From Candidatus Sumerlaeota bacterium (GTDB taxonomy: Bacteria; Sumerlaeota; Sumerlaeia; JABWBI01): 34,929 bases of DNA. The DNA lies in assembly GCA_016928695.1 (NCBI GenBank), contig JAFGKF010000046.1:1-34929 (forward strand). The letters run 5' to 3'. The notes under the pieces were generated by a model. That model did not search any database. It was not told where the DNA came from and worked only from the letters and a program-made list of their open reading frames with translations. The position numbers were made by a program, and so were the translations under genes. Positions 1 through 9,431 of this stretch are shown here, one piece after another; position 1 is the stretch's first letter, and each line of letters begins with the position of its first letter.

Positions 1-98
1 CTGACATCGGGTGACGTTGAGTGAAGTCGCGGATCGCTGTGTTCAAACACTCTGTGTCACACATGGCTTATCTTCGGCGACTTGGGCGCGGCTCGCCA

Positions 99-121
99 TT
101 CGAATCCCACCCTCTCCGCCA
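99..121 (+). repeat. 3'-terminal tRNA fragment (T-loop + acceptor + CCA), matches the 3' end of the tRNA-Ser at 32290-32377 apart from one base
   Basis: TTCGAATCCCACCCTCTCCGCCA; compare TTCGAATCCACCCTCTCCGCCA at 32356-32377. The sequence upstream of it does not form the rest of a tRNA. Confidence 0.6.
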
Positions 122-164
122 GTCTGTGCTCCGTGCAGCGCTCCCAGCGGAGCCCTGATCAGGG

Positions 165-770
165 TCACTGAGTCCCCGTGACACCGAAGAGCCCCTCGAG
201 GGCCGCGATGACCTCGGCGTTTGTCTCGACCTCGATCAGCGGGATGCCGCGCCGCTCGGCGATCGCGGTGAAGAAGTCGTCCTCGTTGCCACCGGACTTG
301 ACGATCAGCGCATCGGCCGCATCGGCCACCAACTCGCACAGATCGTCGCTGAGCTCCCCACGCCGGGGGGCGCCCCCGACGTGGACACCGAGGATTTTCA
401 CATGGGCCGCGGCGGCCATCGCGAGAACCGCCTCACCGCGCTCGGCCTCTGTGGCGGCGTCCACACCTGCGGCGGCGAGACAATTCGCCGATCCCCCCAT
501 CGCCACGATCAGCGTGGCGATGCCCTCGAGGTTCTCTGCCTGCACCTCCTCGACCAGCTCCGATCCGATGCTCGCACGGCGGCAGATCACATCGACGATC
601 GAGCCGTCGGCGCGCCCCACGGTGGTGACGAGGGCAGGGGTGGCCCAGACGATCTCTTCGGGGGTCGAGTCGGTCTCGCCCGACTCCTCGGTCTCCTGCG
701 CGACCGATGCGCCTGAGATGAGCGCTGTCAGGCAGAGTGTGATCAGCCAGGTGAGCCGGGTGTCTTTCAT
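165..770 (-). CDS. Secreted DUF6305-like protein
   Basis: ORF with signal peptide from MKDTRLTWLITLCLTALISGASVAQ; body with IATLIVAMGGSANCLAAAGVD...KILGVHVGGAPRRGELSDDLCELVADAADALIVKSGGNEDDFF recalls the DUF6305 pattern. Start placed at 770 rather than the upstream ORF start at 812. Confidence 0.65.
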   Translation of the reverse strand: MKDTRLTWLITLCLTALISGASVAQETEESGETDSTPEEIVWATPALVTTVGRADGSIVDVICRRASIGSELVEEVQAENLEGIATLIVAMGGSANCLAAAGVDAATEAERGEAVLAMAAAAHVKILGVHVGGAPRRGELSDDLCELVADAADALIVKSGGNEDDFFTAIAERRGIPLIEVETNAEVIAALEGLFGVTGTQ

Positions 771-972
771 CGAATCACCTCTCCTTCTCCGTTGAGCGTG
801 TGACACCCCCATCCCGCGGGATGTTCAGGGGATCTCAGCGGCGGTGTCATCAGCGGGAGACGAGATTGCTGATCCTGTTGAGAGCGGCAATGAAAATGGG
901 CCTCGCCCTTCATTTCCCCTTGTATCTTGCCTCTTGTGCTCGGCGCCGGACTTTGGCGTCGTTTTGCGGAGG

Positions 973-1004
973 GATCAGGGGCGGGGCGCGCCCCGCCCCT
1001 GATC
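973..1004. repeat. 32-nt perfect palindrome
   Basis: GATCAGGGGCGGGGCGCGCCCCGCCCCTGATC equals its own reverse complement; intergenic. Confidence 0.9.
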
Positions 1005-1279
1005 AGCCGACGGGCAGACCGTTTCCCCTCAGGTCCTTGACGAGACCGTGGGTGAGCCTGTCGACCAGCTGGCGAATGGAGGTGGAGCCCTCACCTCCGC
1101 CGAGATCATCCCCGCATCTCTGTGGGCCACACACTGCTGCTCCTCCCACTGACTTGACATCGGAGTCCCGCTCCAACCCAGCACACTGAGAGGGGGGGGA
1201 TATCAAGCAGTGATTCCCGCAGCGTCCTGAGGACCCCAGGCGATCAGAGTGGCTCGACAGAGTCTCGGCTCTTCAGTGA

Positions 1280-2101
1280 TCAGTGGAGAGCCGTGGTGCT
1301 GAACGCGGAGACCACCGGCATGTCCGCCGGGGGATTGATCTCGAAGACCCCGTCGCCGATCGGCTCATCGACATCGAGCCAGAGATACTCCTCGGTCACT
1401 CGGCTGACGACCTCCGAGGTGGCGGCGCCCATGGTCATCTCGACGCGGCGAAGGAGATCGGATTCCCGGTCGATGGCCAGCGTGAGTGTCAGGGTGGCTC
1501 CCCCCCGCTCGGCCGTGATCTCGAACACATCGCAGGTGTTGTCGGCGATCTCGGCGCTGTCCAGTGCCTGAATCTCCCCGAGCTCCTCCGGCCGGAGCGC
1601 CGTCAGGGGAGGGGAGGCCATTCCCAGCGCTGCGGGGAGAAGCACTGATGAGCCCATGCCGCACAGGACCAGATCGCGCTCCGAGATCTCCGAGAGATCC
1701 GTGGGCGCCTCGCCGACCCTGACCTGGGAGAGGACATTCGACACACAGAGGATCTGCTCCCCGTCGCTCACGATGAGGCCGTCGGTGGTCTCACTCGGCG
1801 AGATCACCGAGACGCGGCATCGGTTTGGTCTCTCCAGAGTCACGTCGAAGATCCGGACGGCGGCACGCTCGGAGGCATTTCCCTCCCCGGGGATGCCGGG
1901 GATCACGGTCCGCTGATGAATCTCGCCGTGGAGCGTGGTGAACTCAGCCCCCGCCACGCGCTCCACTGTCGCCTCCAGCCCCACGGGATCAGGCCCCTGG
2001 GCGGGGATCAGCGCGGTCAGGCTCAGGGCCAGGCAGACAAGAGCGAGTGCACCGAACGCGGGTGCTGTGGTTCTGATCGCGTGGAAATGGGCTCTGTTCA
2101 T
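1280..2101 (-). CDS. Secreted LolA-like / DUF2092-like protein
   Basis: Start at MNRAHFHAIRT...ALALVCLALSLTALIPAQ (signal peptide). Beta-rich body with VFEITAERGGATLTLTLAIDRESDLLRRVEM and GVFEINPPAD, typical of LolA/DUF2092 folds. Confidence 0.5.
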   Translation of the reverse strand: MNRAHFHAIRTTAPAFGALALVCLALSLTALIPAQGPDPVGLEATVERVAGAEFTTLHGEIHQRTVIPGIPGEGNASERAAVRIFDVTLERPNRCRVSVISPSETTDGLIVSDGEQILCVSNVLSQVRVGEAPTDLSEISERDLVLCGMGSSVLLPAALGMASPPLTALRPEELGEIQALDSAEIADNTCDVFEITAERGGATLTLTLAIDRESDLLRRVEMTMGAATSEVVSRVTEEYLWLDVDEPIGDGVFEINPPADMPVVSAFSTTALH

Positions 2102-2172
2102 CTCTGGAACTCCCTGAGTGTGAGCGCTGCGTCCACTGTGCACCCGGAGTGGCTCGCTGATCAATCTCTCTC

Positions 2173-3570
2173 TCAGATCTCCTCTGGTCTGTGGACACCG
2201 TAGTGGATCAATTTGTTGTAGAGAGTTCGCTTTGTGATCCCCAGGCGGCGGGCGGTCTCCGCCTTGTTGCCCCCGCAGCGCTCGAGCATGCCCAGGATGT
2301 GACGCCTCTCCATCTCGCCGAGGGTGGCGTCGGGCGAGGCGGGGAGCGACCTCGGTCCCCCGTTGCCGTTCGACTCACGGATGGATGCGGGGAGATCCCG
2401 GGGTTGAATCACACCCCCCTCACAGAGAATGCTTGCGCGCAGGAGGACATTCTCGAGCTCCCGGACGTTTCCGGGCCAGTGATGGCGCATGAGGCAGGCG
2501 AGGGCCTCCTCGCTCAGCGCGGGCGGTGGTGTGTCGCGTGGCAGGCGCTCGGAGAGAATGAGATCGACGAGAGGCCCGATGTCCTCAGGCCGCTCGCGCA
2601 GGGGAGCGATCCTGAGGGTGATCGCCGCCAGACGGTGGTAGAGGTCCTCGCGGAATCGCCCGGCGGCCACCTCCACCTCGGGGTCCCGGTTCGTCGCCGC
2701 GACGACGCGGACATTCGATGGGATGAGGCGTTTTCCTCCGATGCGTCGGCACTCCTGGAACTGGAGCACACGGAGAAGCTTCGCCTGGAGCTCGGGGGGG
2801 GTCTCCGTGATCTCATCGAGAAACACGGTCCCCCCGTCGGCCAGCTCGAAGAATCCAGGGCGCGCCTGGTCTGCGCCGGTGAAGGCTCCGCGCTCATGGC
2901 CGAAGAGCTCGCTCTCGATCAGCGATGCGGGCATCGCGGCGAAGTTGAGCGTGAAGAGCGGCTGGTCCGCGCGGGCACTGTGCGCGACGAGACTGCGCGC
3001 CACCACCTCCTTGCCCGTCCCGCTCTCACCCGTGATCAGCACCGAGATGTCGGTCGGGGCCACACGCTCGATCATCCCTCGGAGATCCCGCATCAGCGAG
3101 GAGTGACCCACGGGGTGCTGGGCAGCGCAGGGCGCGCGGAGAGACCCTCTCGGGGTCACCTGGCTGCGCCGCCTCAGTCTCCCCTGCTCCATCGCCATTT
3201 CGAGTGATCGCTCCAGCGCCTGGGGCGGGACGCTCTTCTCGAGGCAATCGCATGCGCCTCGCCGCATGCCGTCCACGGCGCGGGCGACGTCCGAGGGGGG
3301 CGAGAGCAGGACCACAGGGAGATCGGGGTGTCGCATCGCGATCTGCTCGAGCACCTGCAGGCTCCCCCTGCCGGGCAGACAGAGATCCAGCAGCACCGCA
3401 TCGAACTCCCCGCCCGAGAGCGCCCTCAGGCCCTCGGAGCCACCGGCGGCGGTCGTCACAGCGAAATCCCGTCGAGTGAGCTCGTCGCTGATTCTCTCGA
3501 GCGGCGTGATCCCGCAGTGAATGACCAGGACACTGCCCCGCGACGGGGAGCGGCGATCCGAAGATCTCAT
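2173..3570 (-). CDS. Sigma54-dependent NtrC-family regulator with degenerate receiver
   Basis: [18 protein letters not shown] (Walker A), [20 protein letters not shown] (Walker B), [12 protein letters not shown]-terminal Fis-type HTH (NKAETARRLGITKRTLYNKL). N-terminal receiver begins SVLVIHCG instead of the usual DD pair. Confidence 0.93.
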   Translation of the reverse strand: MRSSDRRSPSRGSVLVIHCGITPLERISDELTRRDFAVTTAAGGSEGLRALSGGEFDAVLLDLCLPGRGSLQVLEQIAMRHPDLPVVLLSPPSDVARAVDGMRRGACDCLEKSVPPQALERSLEMAMEQGRLRRRSQVTPRGSLRAPCAAQHPVGHSSLMRDLRGMIERVAPTDISVLITGESGTGKEVVARSLVAHSARADQPLFTLNFAAMPASLIESELFGHERGAFTGADQARPGFFELADGGTVFLDEITETPPELQAKLLRVLQFQECRRIGGKRLIPSNVRVVAATNRDPEVEVAAGRFREDLYHRLAAITLRIAPLRERPEDIGPLVDLILSERLPRDTPPPALSEEALACLMRHHWPGNVRELENVLLRASILCEGGVIQPRDLPASIRESNGNGGPRSLPASPDATLGEMERRHILGMLERCGGNKAETARRLGITKRTLYNKLIHYGVHRPEEI

Positions 3571-4189
3571 CGCCGCTTGGCCTCGCTGGGAGGTGAGCTG
3601 AGCATCGCCGACGCAGTCACAGTGAGAGAGGCCGTCTTCAAGTTCAGGGCCAATCGTGCGCCAATCTGCGGATCACATCACGGGCCGCCGACGATTGCCG
3701 AGTGGCACACTTGGTGCTGACCGCAACATGCAATGCGACAATCGCATTCTGGGTTCCGGTGAGGCGGCCCTGTGCTTGGAGGGACGGTGGTCTTTCCCCC
3801 ACGCTGGGGAGCCACCACACATGACCGCCTCACCAGCCTCTCTCCCAAAGGGCATCGCACACCTCCGGAGCACACCACTGAGGTGAGGATGTCACACCTC
3901 AGCTCACCCCCCCTCTGCCCTGTGTCCCCCCCGGTGAGCTCTCGGATCTCCTTCTCGCCGTCGACCCCTCAGGCCTTTGTCACACGGCTGTCACAAGGCG
4001 TGTAATTATTTCCTCTCGTGCACAGTCACCCGAGGGACAGACCCCAGAAAAACCGGGAGTGGTCATCGGGGCGCATCAATGCCCGGCGGTGACCAAAGGC
4101 CCCTGAATTGAGTGATCCACAGATCACTGAGGAAGCGCATTGGTCATGTGAATCCACTCCCTGCCCCATGAGTCGCCGCGGGGGGTGAG

Positions 4190-4206
4190 CGGCACCTGCG
4201 TTGCAT
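4190..4206 (+). promoter_or_regulatory. Candidate sigma54 (-24/-12) promoter for the nonaheme cytochrome gene
   Basis: cGGCAC-CTGCG-TTGCAT matches TGGCAC-N5-TTGCA at all but the first base; about 85 nt upstream of the ATG at 4291. Confidence 0.7.
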
Positions 4207-4290
4207 CTGTGAAGTCCGGGACAGGCCTCACGTGTGAGGTCTTCCAGAGACAATGCTGAGGCAAACTTGGGGAAGGTGAGGTCTCTCTCG

Positions 4291-6444
4291 ATGAATTCCC
4301 GAATCGCTCTTCTGCTTTCCGTGGTCATGGCGCTGGGGCTTGGCTCCTCCGCCTGGGCTGCCACTGAGGATTCCAAACCCGAGGGCACCGTCTGCGGCGA
4401 CGGCAATCAGCGCCTCGATGGGGATTGGAACACCGATTTCACCGCACTCTACGGCACCCCTCCCGCCGGCTGCTCGACTTGTCACGATGGCATTCCGGCG
4501 CTGAACCCTTACGGTGACGACGCCGACAACGCCTCGGGCGCCAACCGCACCGCCAAATTGCAGGCCATCGAGGGAGACGACAGCGACGGCGACGGCGTCT
4601 CGAACATTGATGAGATCAATGCCGAGACGAATCCGGGAGACCCCGGCGACGCGCCGGCGGTCGCCACCCACCTGGGCTCCGCAGCCTGCGCCGGCTGCCA
4701 CTCGGTGGCCGGTGTGCGTGATCAGTACACCACATGGCAGACCACACTGCACTCGATGATCTACCGCGATCCCTCCCCGTCGACGATTCTCCCGACATGG
4801 GCGGGGGTCGTCTCGGTGGAGGACACCGCGGCCGGGCTGGGCCCGATCTGGGTCCAGCTGACGCAGGAGGGCCCCGCGAGTCCGGCCCAGGACTTTGTGG
4901 CCACGATCTACAGCGATGCCGGTCTGACCCAGATGGTCGCCGGACCGATGACGGTCGTGCGGGTCAACGGCGCGGCGCACATCGCCGAGAATGCCAACGA
5001 CGACGACTTCCTCTCGCGCGGGATCGCGGAGGACGACAACCCGATTCTCCCCGGCACACCCCAATACTACCCGGGCGAGTCGCCTTATCTGGGCCCGCAG
5101 CTCTACCAGGTCGCCATCGGGGATCAGCACTATGTCCTCCCCATCCAGTTCAACCCGATCCCCGATTTGGACGGCGAGAACGGCGGCTGGGTGGCCTACG
5201 AGCTGGGCGACTGGATCGACGCGGGTGACAATCTCGTCCTCGAGGCCCTCGACTCCGATGAGTTCAACTGCGCGGGCTGCCACATGACCGGGATCGAGGA
5301 GGTCTCCTTCAACGCGGCCGCCTCCGCCTTCGTCCCCGGCACCGCTCATGAGATCAGTGGGGCCTACGACCTGGTGAGCTCCGGCGTGATCGACGAGTTC
5401 GTCGGGTGTGAGGCCTGCCACGGTCCCGCCAGCGAGCATCCCTCGCTCGCTTTCACCCCCGGTCTCGCCAGCGGTGAGCGCGGCGTGATTCGCCCCGACC
5501 TTCTCACCGTGGACCAGCGCGTCGACATGTGCGGCGCCTGCCACAGCCGTGGCACCAGCCAGGGCATGGTCAACAGCCAGACACTCCCCTATCCCTATCG
5601 GGATGCCGCGCCCCATCGCCCGATTCCGGGCGATGTCTGGGGCGACTTCTTCGTGGACGGCGGCGAGTGGTGGATCGACGAGACCGGGCTCCGGGTCGCG
5701 GCGGCGGACAACCAGCAGTACCAGGAGTTCATCGAGACCAACCACTTCAACTTCCAGTTTCACCGACTGACCTGCGGCGACTGCCACGACAGTCACGGCA
5801 CGGACAACGAGCACGACCTCATCACCGACAATGAGGGCGATCCCGTCGACGGTGCGCGTGGTCTCGGCTCGGCCAACCCGAACAATCTCTGCATCTCATG
5901 CCACGCAGGGCACGGGCCGTTCGACAATGCTCTCGCGGACATCAACTTCGAGCGCCACACCTGGCACGATCCGCTGGGCACACACGGGAATCCGGACTGC
6001 ACCAACTGTCACATGCCCGCGACGGTGACGTCCGCCGTGGAGTACGACATCCACTCGCACTCCTTCCATGTGCTCCTGCCCGAGGTGACGATCAATGATC
6101 AGGATCCCAACTCGTGCATGATCATGTGCCACACAGGCAGCCGCCACACCAGCTGGGACTCGGTCAACAGCTCCAGTGGTCCGGTGAACACCGATATCAC
6201 CGACTGGACCGAGCCCGTGGACGTCACCATCTCGGAGTGGCTGAGGGCGGTGACCCCCTCGTCTGCCGCGGTGACCTTCCACCTCATCGGCAGCCCGGAG
6301 TATGTGGCTGTGGGCGCCAGCGATCCCGACTGGGTCGCGGCCCTGGACCACAACGCCGACACCGAGGCGACAACGGGCACGGATGCCTCGCCGTTCGTGA
6401 TCGATGCAGCTGACATTGTGACCTTCGTCGAAGCGGGACGCTGA
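4291..6444 (+). CDS. Secreted multiheme c-type cytochrome (8 CXXCH + 1 CXXXCH)
   Basis: Signal peptide MNSRIALLLSVVMALGLGSSAWA; motifs CSTCH, CAGCH x2, CEACH, CGACH, CGDCH, CISCH, CTNCH, CMIMCH. TSP3/EF-like GDDSDGDGVSNIDEINAETNPGD and a C-terminal VIDAADIVTF element. Confidence 0.92.
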   Translation: MNSRIALLLSVVMALGLGSSAWAATEDSKPEGTVCGDGNQRLDGDWNTDFTALYGTPPAGCSTCHDGIPALNPYGDDADNASGANRTAKLQAIEGDDSDGDGVSNIDEINAETNPGDPGDAPAVATHLGSAACAGCHSVAGVRDQYTTWQTTLHSMIYRDPSPSTILPTWAGVVSVEDTAAGLGPIWVQLTQEGPASPAQDFVATIYSDAGLTQMVAGPMTVVRVNGAAHIAENANDDDFLSRGIAEDDNPILPGTPQYYPGESPYLGPQLYQVAIGDQHYVLPIQFNPIPDLDGENGGWVAYELGDWIDAGDNLVLEALDSDEFNCAGCHMTGIEEVSFNAAASAFVPGTAHEISGAYDLVSSGVIDEFVGCEACHGPASEHPSLAFTPGLASGERGVIRPDLLTVDQRVDMCGACHSRGTSQGMVNSQTLPYPYRDAAPHRPIPGDVWGDFFVDGGEWWIDETGLRVAAADNQQYQEFIETNHFNFQFHRLTCGDCHDSHGTDNEHDLITDNEGDPVDGARGLGSANPNNLCISCHAGHGPFDNALADINFERHTWHDPLGTHGNPDCTNCHMPATVTSAVEYDIHSHSFHVLLPEVTINDQDPNSCMIMCHTGSRHTSWDSVNSSSGPVNTDITDWTEPVDVTISEWLRAVTPSSAAVTFHLIGSPEYVAVGASDPDWVAALDHNADTEATTGTDASPFVIDAADIVTFVEAGR

Positions 6445-6515
6445 GAAGGTCACCCAGACTCTGAGGCAGGCCTCGTCCTGCCCAGATAACCAGTCCAAAG
6501 ACCCCACAATACCCC

Positions 6516-6549
6516 AACCCGCGCCCACCCCCGGTGGGCGCGGGTTTTT
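6516..6549. terminator. Strong intrinsic terminator between convergent genes
   Basis: AACCCGCGCCCACC-CCC-GGTGGGCGCGGGTTTTTC: 14-bp perfect stem, 3-nt loop, T-run. Confidence 0.9.
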
Positions 6550-6560
6550 CACATCATCCG

Positions 6561-7958
6561 TCAGTGGCGGAGCGCGGTGACGTCGATGCCGAATTTCTCG
6601 ATGAGGCGGTAGAGCGTCCGCCGATTGATCCCCGCGCTCTGCGCGGAGCGGCTGACGTTGCCCCCGTGCTCGCGCAGCAGATCGACCAGATAGTCCCGCT
6701 CGAAGTGGTCGATCAGCTGGCGCTTGGCGCGGTGAAATCCGTGACCCTCCCCCTCATCCGCCGCCCCGGGGGGAGGCAGATGCTGAAGCGCCTCCGGGAG
6801 ATCCTCGAGAGTGATCAGGGGGCCGTCGGTCAGGACGACGGCGCGCTCGATGACGTTCTGGAGCTCGCGGACGTTTCCTGGCCAGGTGTGAGCCTCAAGG
6901 GCCGACATCGCCTCGGGGCTGATGCCCCGGAGCCGCTTGTCAACCCGGCGCCGGAGCGACTCGAAGAAGTGATTCGCCAACATCGGGACATCGCCATAGC
7001 GCTCCCTCAGCGGGGGCATGTCGACGGTGAGGACATTCAGCCGGAAGAAGAGGTCCTGGCGGAATCTCCCCTCATCGCAGGCGGCGGTCAGCTCGCGGTT
7101 GGTGGCCGAGAGGATCCGGACGTCGACGTGGATCTCCTCGCGGCCCCCGATGCGGCGGAAGCAGCGCTCCTGGACGACCCGGAGGAGCTTGGCCTGGAGC
7201 CCGAGGCTCATCTCACCGATCTCGTCGAGGAGCACGGTGCCACCGTCGGCCAGCTCGAAGATCCCCGGCTTGAGTCCCACCGCCCCAGTGAAGGCCCCCC
7301 GCTCGTGCCCGAAGAGCTCGCTCTCGAGCAGCGTCTCGGGCAGGGAGACGCAGTCGATCGGAACAAACGGCTTCGAGCGGCGATGACTCGCGCCGTGGAG
7401 GCAGCGGGCGGCCACCTCCTTGCCGGTGCCCGACTCCCCCGTGAAGAGCACATTGGCGTCGGTTCGGGCCACGCGGTGCAGCAGGCGGACCACCTCGCGA
7501 ATCGCGTCGCTCTCCCCCACCAGCGTCTCGCAGCCCCTGGGCTCGCCACCCGCGCCCGACTCACCGCGCTCGGGCTGCGCATCGCGGTGCGCCAGGGCGC
7601 GGCGGATGCAGTCGGTCAGCTGCGTTCTCTCAACAGGCTTGGTCAGGTAATCGAAGGCCCCAGCCTTGACCGCCTCGACGGCCGACTCGATGGTGCCGTA
7701 GGCGGTGATGATGATCACCGGTGTGCGGTCGTCGTGCTCCATGGACGCCCTCAGGACGCCCATGCCATCGAGCCGGGGCATCTTGAGGTCGGTGAGAACC
7801 ACGTCGGGCTGATGCTCGGCCAGCAGATCCACGATGTGCTCGGGGTGGGTCGACGTCACCACACGGTGGCCCTCGAACGACAGGATTCGCCGAAATCCCG
7901 CGAGCATGTCGGGCTCGTCATCGAGCAGCAGGATGCAGCGGTCGCTCTCAGTGCTCAT
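6561..7958 (-). CDS. Sigma54-dependent NtrC-family response regulator
   Basis: MSTESDRCILLLDDEPDML receiver with [45 protein letters not shown]; Fis-type [26 protein letters not shown]. Overlaps the upstream kinase stop by 4 nt. Confidence 0.95.
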   Translation of the reverse strand: MSTESDRCILLLDDEPDMLAGFRRILSFEGHRVVTSTHPEHIVDLLAEHQPDVVLTDLKMPRLDGMGVLRASMEHDDRTPVIIITAYGTIESAVEAVKAGAFDYLTKPVERTQLTDCIRRALAHRDAQPERGESGAGGEPRGCETLVGESDAIREVVRLLHRVARTDANVLFTGESGTGKEVAARCLHGASHRRSKPFVPIDCVSLPETLLESELFGHERGAFTGAVGLKPGIFELADGGTVLLDEIGEMSLGLQAKLLRVVQERCFRRIGGREEIHVDVRILSATNRELTAACDEGRFRQDLFFRLNVLTVDMPPLRERYGDVPMLANHFFESLRRRVDKRLRGISPEAMSALEAHTWPGNVRELQNVIERAVVLTDGPLITLEDLPEALQHLPPPGAADEGEGHGFHRAKRQLIDHFERDYLVDLLREHGGNVSRSAQSAGINRRTLYRLIEKFGIDVTALRH

Positions 7959-9403
7959 CCCGCCAACCTCTTCTCCTCCTCGGCGTGAAGGGGAAGATCG
8001 ACGGTGAAGGCGGTGCCGCTCCCCAGCTCCGAGACCACGTGCAGGCCTCCGCCGAGCTCCTCGATGAGCCGCTTGCAGATGCTCAGGCCCAGACCAGTCC
8101 CCCCCTGGCTCTGCTTGGTGGTGAAGAAGGGGTCGAAGATCCTCTCCATCACCTCGGGGGCGATCCCCGTCCCCGTGTCCTCGATGCAGATCAGGGCACG
8201 TGGGCACTTGCCATCGCTCAGGGTGGATCGGATCGAGACCCGCCCCCCCTCGGGCATGGCGTCGGCCGCGTTCAGCAGGAGATTCACGAAGACCTGCTGA
8301 AGGGCGCTGGGATCACCGAGGATCGGGAGCGGGCTCTCCCCCACATCCGCCTCGATCTTGATCCCGCGCTTCGAGAGCGTGTCGCCGACGAAGGCGAGGC
8401 TCTCACGCAGCACCCGCCGGATGTCGAAGCCGAGCGACTGGCGCCGGGGCGACTTGCGGCAGTAGCGCAGAAGGCCCTCGACCGTGTTGGCGATCCGCTG
8501 GCTGTGCGTGCGGATGACACCGAGGTCCTCGGCGAGCGAGGGGGAGAGGCCCTGCCCCTCGGCCTCGAGCTCGAGCGCATCCAGATGCGAGAGGATCACG
8601 CCGACAGGGTTGTTGATGTCGTGGGCGATACCGGCGACGAGCTCCCCGACGGCGGCGAGGCGCTCGGCGTGGAACACCTCGCGCTGGGAGTCGAGCAGCT
8701 GCCGGTGCTTGCGCCGGAGGGTCAGGAGCAGTCCATCGAGACTGGTCGTCAGACGCCTCAGATTCTCGGGGTAGGTCAGCTGGAAGATCTGACAGCGCGA
8801 GCAGAGCCTCGCGGTGCCCGAGCCGGCGGCCGCAGAGGGATCGGGCGAGAACAGCGGGCAGGCGACGAGGTTCGGGCACCGGTCCGGCTGGGGTTCGATG
8901 TTGAAGGCCTCCGGGATCCCCTCGAGGTCATCGCTTGTCTCCACCACGTCGCTGAGCTGATCGACCATCTCCGCCAGGAGGCCATCGAGGCGCTTCATCT
9001 TCGCCGTCTGCAGGGCGGAGTCGGTGATGTCGCGCGTGATCTCAACGGCGAAGGCGGCTCTGCCATCGGGACCGGGCACGGGCAGCGCCATGACCTCGAG
9101 GAAGAGAGTCATCTCCTCCTCACCGCGCTCGATCACATACTCCTGCTCGGCGGGTTTGCCTGTCTCCAGTGCACGCGGGACAGGCCATTCGCGGAGCCCC
9201 TGTGGCGTGCCCGGGTGCAGGGGATCGGCGCTGTGGCTCTGAAAGGGGCGCAGCTCCTCCGAGGTCCGCCCGAGATCGTTGGCCATCACGCAGTTCAGGG
9301 CGTTGTCGTAGACGCGGACCGCATAGGGCAGCCCTGACAGAAGCACGCGGAGAAGCGATTCATTCCCGACATCGATCGGTGCAAGGCGCTCTTTGGACTT
9401 CAT
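7955..9403 (-). CDS. PAS-containing sensor histidine kinase with cysteine motif
   Basis: PAS-like N-terminus; H-box GIAHDINNPVGVILSHLD; HATPase motifs VFVNLLLNAADAMPEGG, IEDTGTGIAPEVMERIFDPFFTTK, GGTGLGLSICKRL. CPNLVAC...CSRC between PAS and H-box. Start chosen at MKSKERLAP. Confidence 0.92.
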   Translation of the reverse strand: MKSKERLAPIDVGNESLLRVLLSGLPYAVRVYDNALNCVMANDLGRTSEELRPFQSHSADPLHPGTPQGLREWPVPRALETGKPAEQEYVIERGEEEMTLFLEVMALPVPGPDGRAAFAVEITRDITDSALQTAKMKRLDGLLAEMVDQLSDVVETSDDLEGIPEAFNIEPQPDRCPNLVACPLFSPDPSAAAGSGTARLCSRCQIFQLTYPENLRRLTTSLDGLLLTLRRKHRQLLDSQREVFHAERLAAVGELVAGIAHDINNPVGVILSHLDALELEAEGQGLSPSLAEDLGVIRTHSQRIANTVEGLLRYCRKSPRRQSLGFDIRRVLRESLAFVGDTLSKRGIKIEADVGESPLPILGDPSALQQVFVNLLLNAADAMPEGGRVSIRSTLSDGKCPRALICIEDTGTGIAPEVMERIFDPFFTTKQSQGGTGLGLSICKRLIEELGGGLHVVSELGSGTAFTVDLPLHAEEEKRLAG

Positions 9404-9431
9404 CTCTGTGATCTCCCTCCGATGTGTGGGA

